From assembly GCF_900107695.1 (NCBI RefSeq), contig NZ_FNQP01000001.1, positions 99,875 to 163,874 of the forward strand: a DNA stretch of 64,000 nucleotides. Direction: 5' to 3'. Of this stretch, positions 35,645 to 48,200 are shown in pieces. The notes under the pieces were generated by a model that had not been told where the DNA came from, made no database searches, and saw only the letters and a program-made list of their open reading frames with translations. Source of the stretch: Thiothrix caldifontis. GTDB lineage: Bacteria; Pseudomonadota; Gammaproteobacteria; Thiotrichales; Thiotrichaceae. The position numbers and the translations under genes were made by a program. Positions within the stretch are counted from its first letter, which is position 1. Each line of letters starts with the position of its first letter.

Positions 35645-37609
35645 TCAGGGCAGTTGTTGCCTGATGATATAATTTGCACTGAAAGTGCTGTTAACCGGGT
35701 GCAATAAAACATTACCCAGCAGTAAATCAACATCATTGGATGGCCCTGCAAAAATAGTCAGGCCATCCAAGTTGGTATCAGTTGCCTGATAACCGTTCAG
35801 CTTATAATTGGTGCTATAGGCAGTGTTATCTGTTGCCAATAAAATATCACTCAGCACTGATCCTGAATCATTGGCTGGGCCTTGTGCAATGATTTGCTCA
35901 TCGCCGCGCGTATTACCTGCCCATAGCAACGCTACTTTCCCTGATAGTGTGCGTGCATGATTGCCATACGTGACTGTATTTTCCTGGCTGAAATCCACCA
36001 TAACTGTCGTGTCACCAAAGGCAATGGCAGATGCACTCATCACCGCAAGATGATTACGATGATGGACGGATAGATAGTAGTTACCCGGTTCAATCATATT
36101 CAGTGTGAAGCTATTTTCCCCTGTTTGGGAATCCACAATATCACCATCACGCTGAACCACACCTGTCACGCGGGCTTTAACCAAGGTCGGATCAGTCGAA
36201 TCACGCAATTCAAGTAATACCCAATCAACAATCGCATCATTGCCGCTGGTTTCTAGCAGTTTACTGGCAACATGTTGACTGCCTGTATTGGGAAGGTCAC
36301 TCAAATGGTACGGTGTGGTCATGGGTAATTGTTGCTTAATACGTAGGGTGTCACGCATTAAACGTGTCGAGCTATCAAATGCACCTTGCAGCATGACTCT
36401 CGCCTGCAAACGGATGCTGGCAGGTGCTTGACACATTGTGGGGCAGCCATAATTACCTGAATAGTTGTTGTCGCTTGCTGTACCCCAGCCCAGGTTAGAG
36501 AACTGATTGCCGGGGTTAGTGCCTGTTGAGTTGGGTAGATCGTTAAATGGGTCGCTGTTATTGTCTAGCAATGCGACGGAGCCAATACAAGTGCCAGTGT
36601 TGGCAAAGCTAAAGATTTCAAGTTCCTTACCCGTTTGCCATTGGAAGGCTTGGGGGGAGTTAGGCGTCATGGTGAATGAGATATAGTCAGCACTGGGGTC
36701 TTCCAGCGGCGCATCGACCCGCGAGTTATCTGACCATATAATTCCTTCGGTTGCTGAACGGATATCGGTAACCTTAAACCTATCATTGTCACTAGCGTGC
36801 GGCATTTTGAGGGTGACTTGGCTACCAAGACTCATGTTGGGAGTTGGCACGCTACCAGGGTACATGTATACATGGTAACGCTGATCAACATTGCTCCATT
36901 CCACCCGGTAATAGACGCTGTTAGCAACAGGGGCTGCCGGAGCACTCAGGCACTCAACGGCACAGCTTGCGGGTGTGCCATAGTTGCCGAGGTAATCATT
37001 ATCATCGCTTGAACCCCAGCCAGCATTCGCAAATTGATTGCTAGGGTTGGTATTCATGGAGTTTTTAGGATTCGCAGGTGGCTGATTGAATGGATCAGTG
37101 GTGTTATTCATTAACTCGACGTTGCCGAGGCAAGCACCTGCATTTTTAAAGCTGAATATTTCTTGCTCTTCGCCCGCTTTGAAGGCGAAGGCTCTAACTT
37201 TAAAGCTGAATATTTCTTGCTCTTCGCCCGCTTTGAAGGCGAAGGCTCTAACATCTACTGGGGTAAATGCAAAAGAGAGATAATCCACAGACGGATCTTC
37301 TGGTGGTGCAGAGACGTGTGCGCCTAAAGACCAAGAAGTGCCTGTTTTGGCTTGAATATCGGTCACGCTGAACTGGTGTTCGCCAGTACCGTGAGGAACC
37401 CGCAAGGTAATTTGACCTGTTAGGCTCAAATCCGGTGTAGGCGTGCTGTTGGGACGTAAATAAACACGGTAACGCTCATCTGCTGCATCCCATGCCACCC
37501 GATATTCCACTCCACCTTCACCAGCAAACATCGCTGGACTCCATTGCATGAGCAGTAGGAACGTAAGGCAGTGATAAGCTGTCTGGCGTAAGTTAATAAG
37601 CATTAGCAT
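35645..37609 (-). CDS. secreted modular protein with two YRVAW modules and C-terminal dockerin-like module
   Basis: A 654-residue exported protein. It has two YRVAW modules (~30-235 and ~240-395), each ending in a TDPFN...[12 protein letters not shown]...YGNYG-type motif. No TSP3 repeats are present. The C-terminal ~250 residues form the module shared with the two larger neighbours: [84 protein letters not shown]. Module 1 carries a perfect 54-bp tandem duplication (37145-37252) that doubles 18 residues. Surface location is inferred. Confidence 0.82.
   Translation of the reverse strand: MLMLINLRQTAYHCLTFLLLMQWSPAMFAGEGGVEYRVAWDAADERYRVYLRPNSTPTPDLSLTGQITLRVPHGTGEHQFSVTDIQAKTGTSWSLGAHVSAPPEDPSVDYLSFAFTPVDVRAFAFKAGEEQEIFSFKVRAFAFKAGEEQEIFSFKNAGACLGNVELMNNTTDPFNQPPANPKNSMNTNPSNQFANAGWGSSDDNDYLGNYGTPASCAVECLSAPAAPVANSVYYRVEWSNVDQRYHVYMYPGSVPTPNMSLGSQVTLKMPHASDNDRFKVTDIRSATEGIIWSDNSRVDAPLEDPSADYISFTMTPNSPQAFQWQTGKELEIFSFANTGTCIGSVALLDNNSDPFNDLPNSTGTNPGNQFSNLGWGTASDNNYSGNYGCPTMCQAPASIRLQARVMLQGAFDSSTRLMRDTLRIKQQLPMTTPYHLSDLPNTGSQHVASKLLETSGNDAIVDWVLLELRDSTDPTLVKARVTGVVQRDGDIVDSQTGENSFTLNMIEPGNYYLSVHHRNHLAVMSASAIAFGDTTVMVDFSQENTVTYGNHARTLSGKVALLWAGNTRGDEQIIAQGPANDSGSVLSDILLATDNTAYSTNYKLNGYQATDTNLDGLTIFAGPSNDVDLLLGNVLLHPVNSTFSANYIIRQQLP
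37145..37252. repeat. 54-bp perfect tandem duplication
   Basis: Units 37145-37198 and 37199-37252 are identical. In the protein they double FAFKAGEEQEIFSFK with its flank. The paralogous genes have only one unit, so the duplication is recent. Confidence 0.95.
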
Positions 37610-37670
37610 TCTTTGTTAAGATGGTTAAAGTAGCCAAGGGGCGGGAAGCCCGCCCCCAGACTGACGGTCA

Positions 37671-40600
37671 TCAAGGCAATTGCTGATTGATGATGTAGTT
37701 AGCACTGAAAGTGCTGTTACCCGGATGCAACAGAACGTTGCCTAGCAGCATGTTCACATCGTTGGATGGCCCGGCAAAGATGGTGATACCGTCCATATTG
37801 ATGTCCGTGGCTTGATAACCGGTCAGACGGAAGTTGGTACTGACCGACAGGTTTTCTTTTGCCAGCAGGACATCACCCAAGATCACACCGGTATCGTTGG
37901 ATGGGCCGTTGGCAATGACCCGAATATCCGTATTCGCATTACCCGCCCATAACAATGCTACCGTGCCGCCATTTGCTGTGATCCTCGCGTCTTTCCCGAA
38001 TACCGTAGTAGTTGGCTTGGTGAAGTCAATGCTTGGCACGGCGCTACCGGTAATGGTGACAGGCGTGGCAGTCATGACCCCTAAGTGGTTACGGTGGCGC
38101 ACTGAAATGTGGTAGTTACCCGGCAGTAAGCCAGTCAACATCAGCGAAGTGCTGCCGGTTGCTGCATCCACAATGTCGCCATCCCGTTGTACCAAGCCCG
38201 CAATGCGTGCTTTGATGGTTGCCGGGGTAGTGGGGTCGCGCACTTCCACCAGTACCCAGTCAACCGGCGCATTGTTACTCGTAATGGCAAGCTGAGTCGC
38301 CGCCATTACTTCTTTGCCGATGTATTTGATGCTGCCGATATTGTAAGGTTGGCTCAGTGGGAGCAGACCTTTGCTGCGTAAGTCGTCCTGCATCAATTTG
38401 CTGGTGCTGTTGTAAGCGCCTTGCAACATGGCTTTGACTTGGATTTTGACCGCATCGACACTGGTGTCGAGGTAGTCTGGAATACCATCCATGTCACCAT
38501 CTAATGCATCCTTCGGATCACCGTCTTTGTTCGGGTCGTTGCCTTCGTCTTTAGATAGGATGCCATCGCCGTCATCGTCGGTATCCAGATAGTCGGGCTT
38601 GCCGTCTTTGTCGGTGTCATCATCCAATGGCGTACCGCCGTTGTAGTTTTCAAACTTGGTCAGTACTCCGTCGTTATCATCGTCGGTATCCAGCGCATTA
38701 GGCTTGCCGTCGCCATCGGTATCAATCGGTTTGGATGGATCAGCACCGACTTCGGTTTTGTCGTCAATGCCGTCACCGTCGCTGTCTTTGTTCAGCGGGT
38801 TAGTGCCTGCTTTAACTTCATCACCGTCGTTGAGGCCATCGCCGTCAGTGTCCGGTTTTTTCGGATCGGTACCAAGTTTGGCTTCGTCTTCGTTGCTTAC
38901 GCCGTCACCATCCGGGTCGCCTTTAGGACCATCGGTTTCATTGGTGTCGAGGTAGTCTGGCTTACCGTCACCGTCGGTATCCACTGCATCCGCTGGGTTG
39001 CCGTCACCGTTCGGGTCATTTTTCTCATTTCGAGAAACTTTGCCGTCACCGTCGTCATCATTATCCAGATAGTCGGGTTTACCGTCTTTGTCGGTGTCAT
39101 CATCCAATGGTGTGCCGCCATTGTAATTTTCATACTTGGTGAGTACGCCGTCGTTGTCATCGTCGGTATCCAAGGCGTCGGGTTTGCCATCACCATCGGT
39201 GTCGATGGGTTTTGATGGGTCAGCACCGACTTCGGTTTTGTCATCAACGCCATCGCCGTCAGTGTCTTTGTTCAGCGGGTTAGTGCCTGCTTTAACTTCA
39301 TCACCGTCGTTGAGGCCATCGCCGTCAGTGTCCGGTTTTTTCGGATCGGTACCAAGTTTGGCTTCGTCTTCGTTGCTTACGCCGTCACCGTCTGGGTCGC
39401 CTTTAGGGCCGTCGGTGTCATCTTTGTCCAAGTAATCGGGCTTGCCGTCACCATCGCTGTCTTTAGCATCGTCTGGAGAACCGTCTTTGTTCGGATCGTT
39501 GTTTTCGTCTTTGGACAGTTTGCCATCGCCGTCATCGTCGGTATCCAGATAGTCTGGAATCTTGTCGCCGTCGGTGTCGTCATCGGCTGGTGTGCCACCG
39601 TTGTAGTTTTCGTTTTTGGTCAATACGCCGTCGTTATCATCGTCGGTGTCCAGCGCGTCGATTTTACCGTCTTTGTCGGAATCAATCGGGGTGGCTGGGG
39701 TTGGACCTACTTCGATTTTGTCGCCGATACCATCACCGTCGGAGTCGGGATTTTTCGGGTCAGTCCCCGCTTTCGCTTCATCTGCATTGGTCAGGCCGTC
39801 TTTATCGGAATCGCCAAGCGGACCGTCGGTGTCGTCCTTGTCCAAATAGTCAGGGATTTTGTCACCATCAGTGTCGATGGCATCAGCGGGTGATTCGTCT
39901 TTGTTAGGGTCATTACCTTCAGTGGCGGAAGGTTTGCCGTCACCGTCGTCATCGGCATCCAAATAGTTTGGCGTGCCATCGCCATCGGTGTCGGTCATGT
40001 TGGTGGATGGGTTGGTATCACCATCGGTGTTGGCATCTTCAGCGCCGGTAGGCAAACCATCACCGTCATCATCACGGTCTTGGAAGTCTGGGATTTTATC
40101 GCCATCTAAATCCGGCAGGGTGGCTGCTTTGCCGCCATTGTCGGGGTCAAACGCATCGTCCAAGCCATCTTTGTCGGTATCTTTATTGGTTGGTACAACA
40201 TCGGCTTTGCCATCGTGGTTAGCGTCATGGCCTTCGATGCGGTCTAATACGCCATCGTTGTCGCTATCATCATCACGGCTATCGGGCGTGCCGTCTTTGT
40301 CAGTGTCGGTTACGCCATTGCCTTCGGCAGTATCCAAAATGCCGTCATTGTCGTCGTCGAGGTCGTCAACATCTTTCACGCCGTCGCCATCGGTGTCGGG
40401 GCGATTATCAGTCTTGTCCAAATAGTCAGGGATTTTGTCGCCATCAGAGTCTTTAGCATCTGCTGGATTGCCATCACCATTGGGATCATTGTTTTCATCT
40501 TTAGACAGAATCCCGTCATTGTCGTCATCGACATCCAAATAATCAGGGGTTTTATCACCGTCGGTATCGTCATCCGCTGGTGAACCGCCGTTGTAGTTTT

Positions 40601-41399
40601 CAAACTTGGTCAGTACACCATCGTTGTCATCGTCTGGATCGTTGGCATTGATAATGCCATCGCCATCGGTGTCAGTAGCAACACCGCCTGGTGCTTCTAT
40701 ACCGTCAGGAATGCCATCACCGTCGGAGTCTGGATTGTTAGGATCAGTACCGATGGTTTTTTCTAATCCATCTTTCAAACCATCGCCGTCACTGTCTAAA
40801 CTGTCGCTACAATCCGCAGCCGGACCGTAATTACCTAGGTAGTTGTTTTCGTCCGATCCGCCCCAACCCAAGTTGGTAAATTGGTTGCCGGGGTTGGTGC
40901 CTGCGGAGTTATTGTTACCATTTAACAACGGTTTGTTGAATGGGTCAGTATTGTTGTCGATCAAGGCAACCGGCCCTAAACATTCGCCCGCGTTCGCGAA
41001 GTTGAAGACTTCTTTTTCTTCGCCCGCTTTCCACTGGAAAGCATCCGATTTGATCATATTCAAGCTGAACGATAAATAGTCGACGGAGGCATCTTCAACC
41101 GGCGCATCGACTCGTGAGTCATTTGACCAAATGGTATTGGTTACGGTGATCTTGGGGTCGTCAACCGTAAAAGCACTCGCCCCAGTAGCATGAGGAACGC
41201 GGATGGTGAATTGCCCCGTCATGCTCATGTCTTTGGGCGACGGTGTCGCGTTGGGTTTCATGAAGACATGGTAACGGTCATCTTTGGTATCCCAGCGGAT
41301 ACTGTATTCCAAGGTTTGAGCCGCCCATGCACTGTTACCCGCGAGTAACAGGACAGAAGCGCTCAAACCGAGGTATTTACGAAGTTTTGTGGAATGCAT
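37671..41399 (-). CDS. large secreted TSP3-repeat Ca-binding protein
   Basis: A 1242-residue exported protein. The signal peptide ([26 protein letters not shown]) is followed by one YRVAW-type module (~27-195, [19 protein letters not shown]). About 790 residues of thrombospondin type-3-like repeats ([19 protein letters not shown] and variants) are next, rich enough in Asp to bind many Ca2+ and form a rigid stalk. The C-terminal ~250 residues are the dockerin-like module ending [11 protein letters not shown]. Within the stalk a 160-residue (480-bp) unit is repeated nearly identically. A stalk-type adhesin or matrix protein is inferred. Confidence 0.85.
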   Translation of the reverse strand: MHSTKLRKYLGLSASVLLLAGNSAWAAQTLEYSIRWDTKDDRYHVFMKPNATPSPKDMSMTGQFTIRVPHATGASAFTVDDPKITVTNTIWSNDSRVDAPVEDASVDYLSFSLNMIKSDAFQWKAGEEKEVFNFANAGECLGPVALIDNNTDPFNKPLLNGNNNSAGTNPGNQFTNLGWGGSDENNYLGNYGPAADCSDSLDSDGDGLKDGLEKTIGTDPNNPDSDGDGIPDGIEAPGGVATDTDGDGIINANDPDDDNDGVLTKFENYNGGSPADDDTDGDKTPDYLDVDDDNDGILSKDENNDPNGDGNPADAKDSDGDKIPDYLDKTDNRPDTDGDGVKDVDDLDDDNDGILDTAEGNGVTDTDKDGTPDSRDDDSDNDGVLDRIEGHDANHDGKADVVPTNKDTDKDGLDDAFDPDNGGKAATLPDLDGDKIPDFQDRDDDGDGLPTGAEDANTDGDTNPSTNMTDTDGDGTPNYLDADDDGDGKPSATEGNDPNKDESPADAIDTDGDKIPDYLDKDDTDGPLGDSDKDGLTNADEAKAGTDPKNPDSDGDGIGDKIEVGPTPATPIDSDKDGKIDALDTDDDNDGVLTKNENYNGGTPADDDTDGDKIPDYLDTDDDGDGKLSKDENNDPNKDGSPDDAKDSDGDGKPDYLDKDDTDGPKGDPDGDGVSNEDEAKLGTDPKKPDTDGDGLNDGDEVKAGTNPLNKDTDGDGVDDKTEVGADPSKPIDTDGDGKPDALDTDDDNDGVLTKYENYNGGTPLDDDTDKDGKPDYLDNDDDGDGKVSRNEKNDPNGDGNPADAVDTDGDGKPDYLDTNETDGPKGDPDGDGVSNEDEAKLGTDPKKPDTDGDGLNDGDEVKAGTNPLNKDSDGDGIDDKTEVGADPSKPIDTDGDGKPNALDTDDDNDGVLTKFENYNGGTPLDDDTDKDGKPDYLDTDDDGDGILSKDEGNDPNKDGDPKDALDGDMDGIPDYLDTSVDAVKIQVKAMLQGAYNSTSKLMQDDLRSKGLLPLSQPYNIGSIKYIGKEVMAATQLAITSNNAPVDWVLVEVRDPTTPATIKARIAGLVQRDGDIVDAATGSTSLMLTGLLPGNYHISVRHRNHLGVMTATPVTITGSAVPSIDFTKPTTTVFGKDARITANGGTVALLWAGNANTDIRVIANGPSNDTGVILGDVLLAKENLSVSTNFRLTGYQATDINMDGITIFAGPSNDVNMLLGNVLLHPGNSTFSANYIINQQLP
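38783..39389. repeat. 480-bp tandem repeat in the TSP3 stalk
   Basis: 127 bp at 38783-38909 are identical to 39263-39389, and similarity continues over the whole 480-bp period. A third, more diverged unit lies further upstream in the gene. The repeats code for the [19 protein letters not shown] segment. Confidence 0.8.
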
Positions 41400-41489
41400 G
41401 ATTAGACTCTCTCGCTAATTTTTATAATGGTTAACAGCGTTCTCGCAGAACGACTTCCCTTTTTACGGTTGTAAAAGGGGGAAGACGTA

Positions 41490-42113
41490 TTATTTTTTGC
41501 AAGTAATCGCGTCGCCGTCATTACCAGCGTAATGGTTATCGCTGACTGCACCCCAACCTAAATTGGTGAACTGATTACCAGGGTTGGTGTTGGCTGAGTT
41601 AGGTGATTTATTAAAGGCATCATCGTTTGCCATCAACGCTACGCCATCGACACAGCCGCCTTCGTTCTGGAAGCTGAAGATGACTTGTTCTTTGTCTGCT
41701 TCCCAGTTGTAGTTGCGTGCACTTGCACCTTGCAAACCCACGAAGGAGAAGGAGATGTAATCGCTGGTAGCATCTTCTTTCGGCGCATCAACGCGGGATG
41801 CTTCTACCCAGTTAGAGCCTTCTACAGCGCTGGTCAAACCAGTTACTTTAAATTCACTATCATGAGGAGCCTTGATGGTGACTTGACCCGTCAAGCTGAT
41901 GTCGGGCTTTGGGGTAATGGAAGGTTTCATGATGACTTGATAGGTTTTGCCATCGTCCGCCAATGCTAGCTTGTAGGAAAGAATAGCTGTTGCTGCTGCC
42001 GCTTTTGCTTCAGTTTTAGCCGTATCAGCGGCAATGACATTACCGGTGACGACGGCAAGTACAATTGCGCCGCTCAGTGCCAGCATGTGACGAAAGGATT
42101 TATTGGTTTTCAT
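41490..42113 (-). CDS. single-module secreted YRVAW-family protein
   Basis: A 207-residue exported protein that consists of a signal peptide (MKTNKSFRHMLALSGAIVLAVVTGNVIA) and one YRVAW-type module: [91 protein letters not shown]. It shows that the module is a free-standing fold. AGGAGA precedes the ATG. Four phased CATAAC hexamers lie 28-67 bp upstream, so it may have its own regulated promoter and be the most abundant of the set. Confidence 0.85.
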   Translation of the reverse strand: MKTNKSFRHMLALSGAIVLAVVTGNVIAADTAKTEAKAAAATAILSYKLALADDGKTYQVIMKPSITPKPDISLTGQVTIKAPHDSEFKVTGLTSAVEGSNWVEASRVDAPKEDATSDYISFSFVGLQGASARNYNWEADKEQVIFSFQNEGGCVDGVALMANDDAFNKSPNSANTNPGNQFTNLGWGAVSDNHYAGNDGDAITCKK

Positions 42114-42140
42114 TCATTGTCTCCTGTTGGGATAGCCCGT

Positions 42141-42180
42141 GTTATGGTTTAGTTATGACCAGCGTTATGCTTTAGTTATG
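42141..42180 (-). promoter_or_regulatory. array of four CATAAC hexamers (possible regulator site)
   Basis: On the minus strand CATAAC occurs four times. The plus-strand GTTATG copies start at 42141, 42152, 42164 and 42175, with periods of 11, 12 and 11 bp, about one per helical turn. It lies upstream of the 207-residue secreted protein. Direct repeats at this phasing are typical of OmpR/PhoB-family sites; the regulator is not known. Confidence 0.55.
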
Positions 42181-42296
42181 ATAAATGTTTTTAGATGCAA
42201 GTTAATTTTTTACTGATGAATGGCGAGGCGATGGCATACCAATATGCCTCGCCATTTTCAGTGTGTTATCGGCTTTTCCCGCAGACGGTGCTGGAG

Positions 42297-45200
42297 CTAC
42301 TTCGGAATAGCGCCCAACATCATGTAGTTAGCTGCCATCAAACCATTACCCGGATGCAGCAGCACGTTCCCCAACAATAGGTTAATGTCATTGCTGGGGC
42401 CGGAATAGAGGCTGATGCCATCCAAGTTCAGGTCGGTTACATAGTAACCTTTCAAGCGGAAGTTGCTGTTGGTCAACAAGTTGGTCGGGTGCATTAACAC
42501 CGTACCCAGCACCACGTTGGTGTCGTTGCCGGGGCCGTTGGCAATGACGCTATCGCTATTGTTGGCTTCACCTGCCCACATTAGCGCTGCATCCTTACCC
42601 AACAAGCGCGGATAGTTCCCCATTACGGTTTGCGATGTCAGCGTGAAATCCACCGCCGTCAACGTGGGTGACAGCAGCATCGCATCCTGCGTGGTGATAC
42701 CCAGATGGTTACGGTGGCGCAGACTCACGTAATACTGATCTTCCACCACATTCGGAATCAGCAACTTGGCTTCGTTGGTTTGCGGGTCAGCCACGTCACC
42801 GTCACGTTGCAGGATTGCCGCTGCTCTGGCCACCACGGTTTTGGGGGAAGTCTTGCTACGTAATTCCACCACGACCCAATCCACAGGAGCGTTGGCATCG
42901 TCGAGTGTCAGCAAAGACGGCGCGAGGCTTTCTGTGCCGGTATACCCCAATGATGTGACCGCGTTGGTGTAAGGCTGGACTGCCGGAATCAAACCTTGCT
43001 TACGCAAATCGTCACGCATTAACCCATCCGCTGTGCTGTAAGCGCCTTGTAAGAAGCCGCGCACATGCAAGACCACAGTGGGGATTTCGTTCGGGTCTAA
43101 GTAGCTCGGAATGCCATCCGCGTCTGCGTCATACGCATCAATCGGGTTGCCATCCTTGTTCTTGTCGGCTTTTTCATCGGCGGTTAGCTTGCTGTCACCG
43201 TCGTCATCGCTGTCGAGGTAGTTGGGCTTGCTGTCGGTGTCGGTATCCAGCGCATCCGTAGGATTGCCGTCACCATCCGCATCCGGTTTTTCGTATTTGG
43301 TGAGAATGCCGTCGTTATCGTCATCCACATCCAGCCAGTTGAACTTGCCGTCCGCGTCGGTATCGGTGGCATCGGTTGGATTGCCGTTGCCGTCCTTATC
43401 CGCCATTTCGTACATCGTTAGCACGCCGTCGCCGTCATCGTCGGTATCCAGCCAATCCGCAATGCCATCCTTGTCGGTGTCGCGTTGGTCAGCCGGGTTG
43501 CCGTCTTTGTTCGGGTCAGCTTGTTCGTATTCGGTCAACAAGCCGTCGTTGTCGTCGTCAGCGTCGAGGGTATCGACAATGCCGTCTTTGTCGGAATCAC
43601 GTTTGCCCGCCGGATCTTCGTATTGGCTGAGTACGCCGTCCCCGTCGTCATCGTTATCCAGATAGTCGGGTAACAAGTCGCCGTCGGTATTGCGGGCATC
43701 ATCCGGGTTCAGGTCGCCATTGGCATCTGGCAATTCTTCTGCTGTGGGTGTACCGTCGTTGTCATCGTCGGTATCGAAGGCATCCGCCGTGCTGTCAGCG
43801 TCGGTATCCGCTGGCACGGCAGGGTCTGCGCCAACTTCCGTGCCGTCATTCACGCCATCATCGTCGGTATCGGCTTTCAGCGGATCGGTTTTAGACTTGT
43901 TTACCTCGTCGCTGTCGCTGAGACTGTCCCCGTCGGTATCGGATTTTAGCGGGTTAGTGTTGAGGGTGTTAACTTCTTCACCGTCATTAAGACCGTCGCC
44001 ATCAGTATCCGGCTCCCAACGGTCTGTGCCCAGTTCCGCTTCTTTGGAATCCATCAAGCCGTCACCGTCGTTGTCTTCATCCACGTCCACCACGTTGATG
44101 ACGATGGTTTGTTCGCTACAACCACCTTCGGAGTCACAGGCTTTCACGGTTAAGGTGTAAGCATTGTCCTTGTTCTTATCCGCAGGTGCTTCGTAATCGG
44201 GTGTGAGTTTAAAGCTAATCCCGCCCGTTTTCGGGTCAATGGTGAAACGGGCATCATCATCCGAACCCACGATGCTATAGCCAATGCCGAGTGCTGCTTC
44301 GGTATTTTTGTCATCCGATACCTCGACATTTAACACCACACCGGTAGCATTTTCATCGAAAGTGGTGGCAGCGGGTGATTCAAACACGGGGGGGGTGTTC
44401 GGCACGCGCCAGTTCACTTCGTCGCCCGTTTTTGGGTAGGCTGCCAGTACATCGGTAATACCGGCATTGGCAGGACCAAAGTTGGCATCATCTGTGTCGA
44501 TTACATCGTCTAAACCATCACCATCAGCATCAACTCCTGATAATACGGGTACGTCGGATTCGGTATTGTCATCGCCGCCGGTGTTTTCGGCGTCGTTGTC
44601 AATATAGTCTGGTTTGCTGTCGCTTTCGGTATCGACTGGGGTTAAACTCGCGCCGTAGGCATCATCCACACCGTTTTTGTCCGCATCCACACCGGATGGG
44701 GCAGCGAATGTTGCGGTGGTTTGTGCTTCGATATTGTCAGGAATACCGTCACCGTCAGAGTCCAAATCCCACTGGTTTTGGATGCCGTCGCCGTCAGTAT
44801 CAACAATGCCTTCCACGCTATTGAGGATGCCGTCACCGTCTAAGTCGAGGTCGTTTTTATCGCCAACGCCATCATGGTCGGTGTCTTTCAGCACGGTAAT
44901 GGTCAGCAGTTTTTTGGTGACTACGCCTTCCACATCGGTTGCGGCGACTTCCACCAGATAGGTGTTGTTACCGTCTGTATCGGTGGGGGCAGCAAAGCTA
45001 GGTGTTGCTTTGAAGGTCAACTCACCCGTGGCAGGGTCAATGGCAAACAGTGCCATGTCATCGCCGCCGGTCATGCTGTAAACCAGTTTGTCGCCTTCGG
45101 TGTCGGTGTCATCGGTTGCGGCAAGGTCAACGGCTGGTGCAGTGGTTTTTTCCACGTAGTCGATAGCTGCGGGGTTTGGAATAACCGGAGCAGCATTCAC

Positions 45201-48200
45201 CAAACGCCAGTACACGTCCGTGCCATTGTCTGGGTAAGTGGCTAATACATCGGTAATGCCTGCGTTGGCAGAGCCGAAACCGGCATCATCGCTGTCGATG
45301 CCATCATCCAGACCGTCGTTGTCCGCATCCGCACCGGTTAGGGTAATGCCCGCTTCGCTGGTATCATTATTGCCGCTGTTGTCCGCATCCGTGTCCAGAT
45401 AGTCGGGCGTATCCGTGCCGTCAGTATTGATCGGGATGAGGCCAGTGCCGTAAGCATCATCCAGACCGTTTTTATCGGCATCCACACCGGACGGGGCTGT
45501 GAAGCCTGCGGTGGTTTGCGCTTCAAGGTTGTCAGGAATACCGTCGCCGTCAGAATCTAGATCGAACTGGTTGGCAATGCCGTCGCTGTCCGTGTCTGCT
45601 GTGCCTTCCACGCTGTTGAGAATACCGTCGTTGTCAGAATCCAGGTCGTTTTTGTCGCCGATGCTGTCGCCATCCGTATCTTTCAGCACGGTAATCGTTA
45701 GCATTTTCTTGGTGACAACGCCTTCGCTGTCAGTGGCAGCTACTTCTACCAAATAAGTGTTGTTACCGTCTGTATCGGTGGGGGCAGCAAAGCTAGGCGT
45801 GGTTTTGAAGGTCAGTACACCCGTTACGGTGTCGAAATCAAACAGGGCAGTGTCATCGCCGCCGGTTATGCTGTAGACAAGTTTGTCGCCTTCGGTGTCG
45901 GTGTCATCGGTTGCGGCAAGATCAACGGCTGGCGCAGTGGTGTTTTCCACGTAGTCGATAGCTGCTGAATTGGGGATAACTGGCGCAGTATTGACTGCCC
46001 GCCAGTTCACCTGTGTGCCAACTTTTGGATAAGTTGCCAATACGTCAGTAATGCCCGCGTTGGCAGAGCCAAAACTGGCATCGTCAGTATCAATTGCGTT
46101 ATCCAGCCCATCGCCGTCAGCATCTGCATTAGCCAAGGTAAGTTTGGCTTCATCTGTGTCGTTTGCGCCGCTGTTGTCGGAATCGGTGTCGAGGTAATCT
46201 GCTGTATCTGTGCCATCGGTATTGACTGGGGTCAAGCCAGCGCCGTAGGCGGTATCAACGCCGTTCGCGCTAACTGTGCCAGACGGCGGGATGTAGCCTG
46301 CGGTGGTTTGCGCTTCGATATTATCGGGAATGCCGTCGCCATCGGAATCAAGGTCATACTGGTTGGCAATATTGTCATTGTCCGCATCCGCAGTGCCTTC
46401 TGTTGCATTGGGGATGCCGTCACCGTCAATGTCGTTGTCTTTCGAGTTGCCAATGCCGTCGCCGTCGGTGTCGACTTCGGTGACGGTCATGGCTAAGGTT
46501 TGCTGGTCGATTTCGCCCGTGGCATCGGTAACGGTGACGATGACATCATAAACATTGTTCGCGCCAGCATCTTGGGGAGTACCCCAACTCGGAGCGGCTT
46601 TGAACGAGATGACCCCAGTGTTCGGGTCAATGGTAAACAAAGCAGCGTCAGTGCCGCTAAGTGACCATGTTAGGCCAGCACCTTCGGTTTCACCGTCGGT
46701 ATCGGTTGCGGCATAGTCCAGTTCTGTGTTGGCCTTGCCTTCAGGAACGTTAACGGTATACGTGTCGCCGCTGCTGCCGGTGGAAATGACTGGGGCATGG
46801 TTGCCGAGAATACGCCAGTTAACTTCAGAGCCATTCTTGGGGTAAGCGTTCAGAACATCAATAATGCCTGCGTTGTTAGGGCCATAAATGTTGTCGTCGG
46901 CGTCGACACTATCATCTAAGCCATCATTGTCCGCGTCGCTTCCCGTTAGCGTAATTCCCGCTTCAATGGTATCGCTCGTGCCTGCGTCATCAGAGTCTTG
47001 GTCAAGGTAGTCAGGAATGCCGTCACTGTCCGTATCCACCGGGGTTAAACCTGTGCCATAAGCCGTGTCCAAACCTGAAGCGCCAAGTGTACCTGACGGT
47101 ACAATATAGCCAGCGGTGGTTTGGGCTTCGATATTATCGGGAATGCCGTCATTGTCACTATCCAGATCTAACTCATCCACCCGGCCGTCGCCGTCCGAAT
47201 CCCCGTTTGTGCTAGGCAGGGCATTGGCTTTTTCGATAGAGTTGAGGATGCCATCGCCATCAGCATCGCAGTCCACCGGGTCGCGGATAGCATCAAGGTC
47301 GAAGTCACCCAAGCCCATGTTCCCCGGCAACATATAAGATTCGTAAGCTTTACCACCAAAAACGGTGATGCCGATTTCAACATTACTGCTGATGGTGTAC
47401 ATCGCACCTGCATCCACCACAATTTTTGTCCACGACAAGTCAGAGTTGGGAACGCTTGTCCATGTAGGGGCAGTAGCTGGTGCAGCACCGTTGATTTTTA
47501 GCTCCCCCGTATTGGCTGTTGGTGAAACGATCAACAAAGTGTTGGCAAAATTAGGCTGGGCTTTGAAAATGTGACGACTGAGCCAAATCTCACGGGAGGG
47601 TACGATACCCATCGCTGGATCGACATCGGTTGTGCCACTGAATTGTGCGCCGACAGCATATTGAACGACCTGAATTTTTTTCCCGTTGGTCGTAAAGCGG
47701 TGCACCGTATCATTATTCGTAGCACTGCCAGTCCAAATACCGCCCGCACCCAATGTCGCTACCAGTACGCCATCTCGGTAAACTTCCGTGCCTGCTTCCG
47801 CAGCAACTACCCGTAACATTTGCCCATAAGGAATCGGAGGAACAACATATTCCACCCCCCAGTCTTTTACGGATAACATTTGTTCTACGAGGGTGTCACA
47901 GGATGTCACTCCCACTGGGACGTTGGCACAAGCAGCCCCCCCAAAAACGGACACGGGCTTGTCGGACAAAACGTGTGAGCCGGTAATATCGTTAGCACCG
48001 TTTTCAAAGGAATAGACTTGGCCTTCATTCAAAGTAATGTTGGCTGGTGCACCACCCGGCTTGGTGACGGTAACGCTGGTATTGTCTTGCGAGGCAACGA
48101 TGACACCCCGTGAAGGTACTGTGGCATCAAAACCGTTATAACCGATCACATAATATTCGTTACCGAGTGCATTGGTGGGGTATCCCAAAAAACCATCGGT

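Noticed and set aside
38470-40800. Regular short repeats that resemble a CRISPR array
   Set aside because: Periodicity follows the Asp-rich protein repeats in one long reading frame; unit length varies and there are no unique spacers or cas genes.
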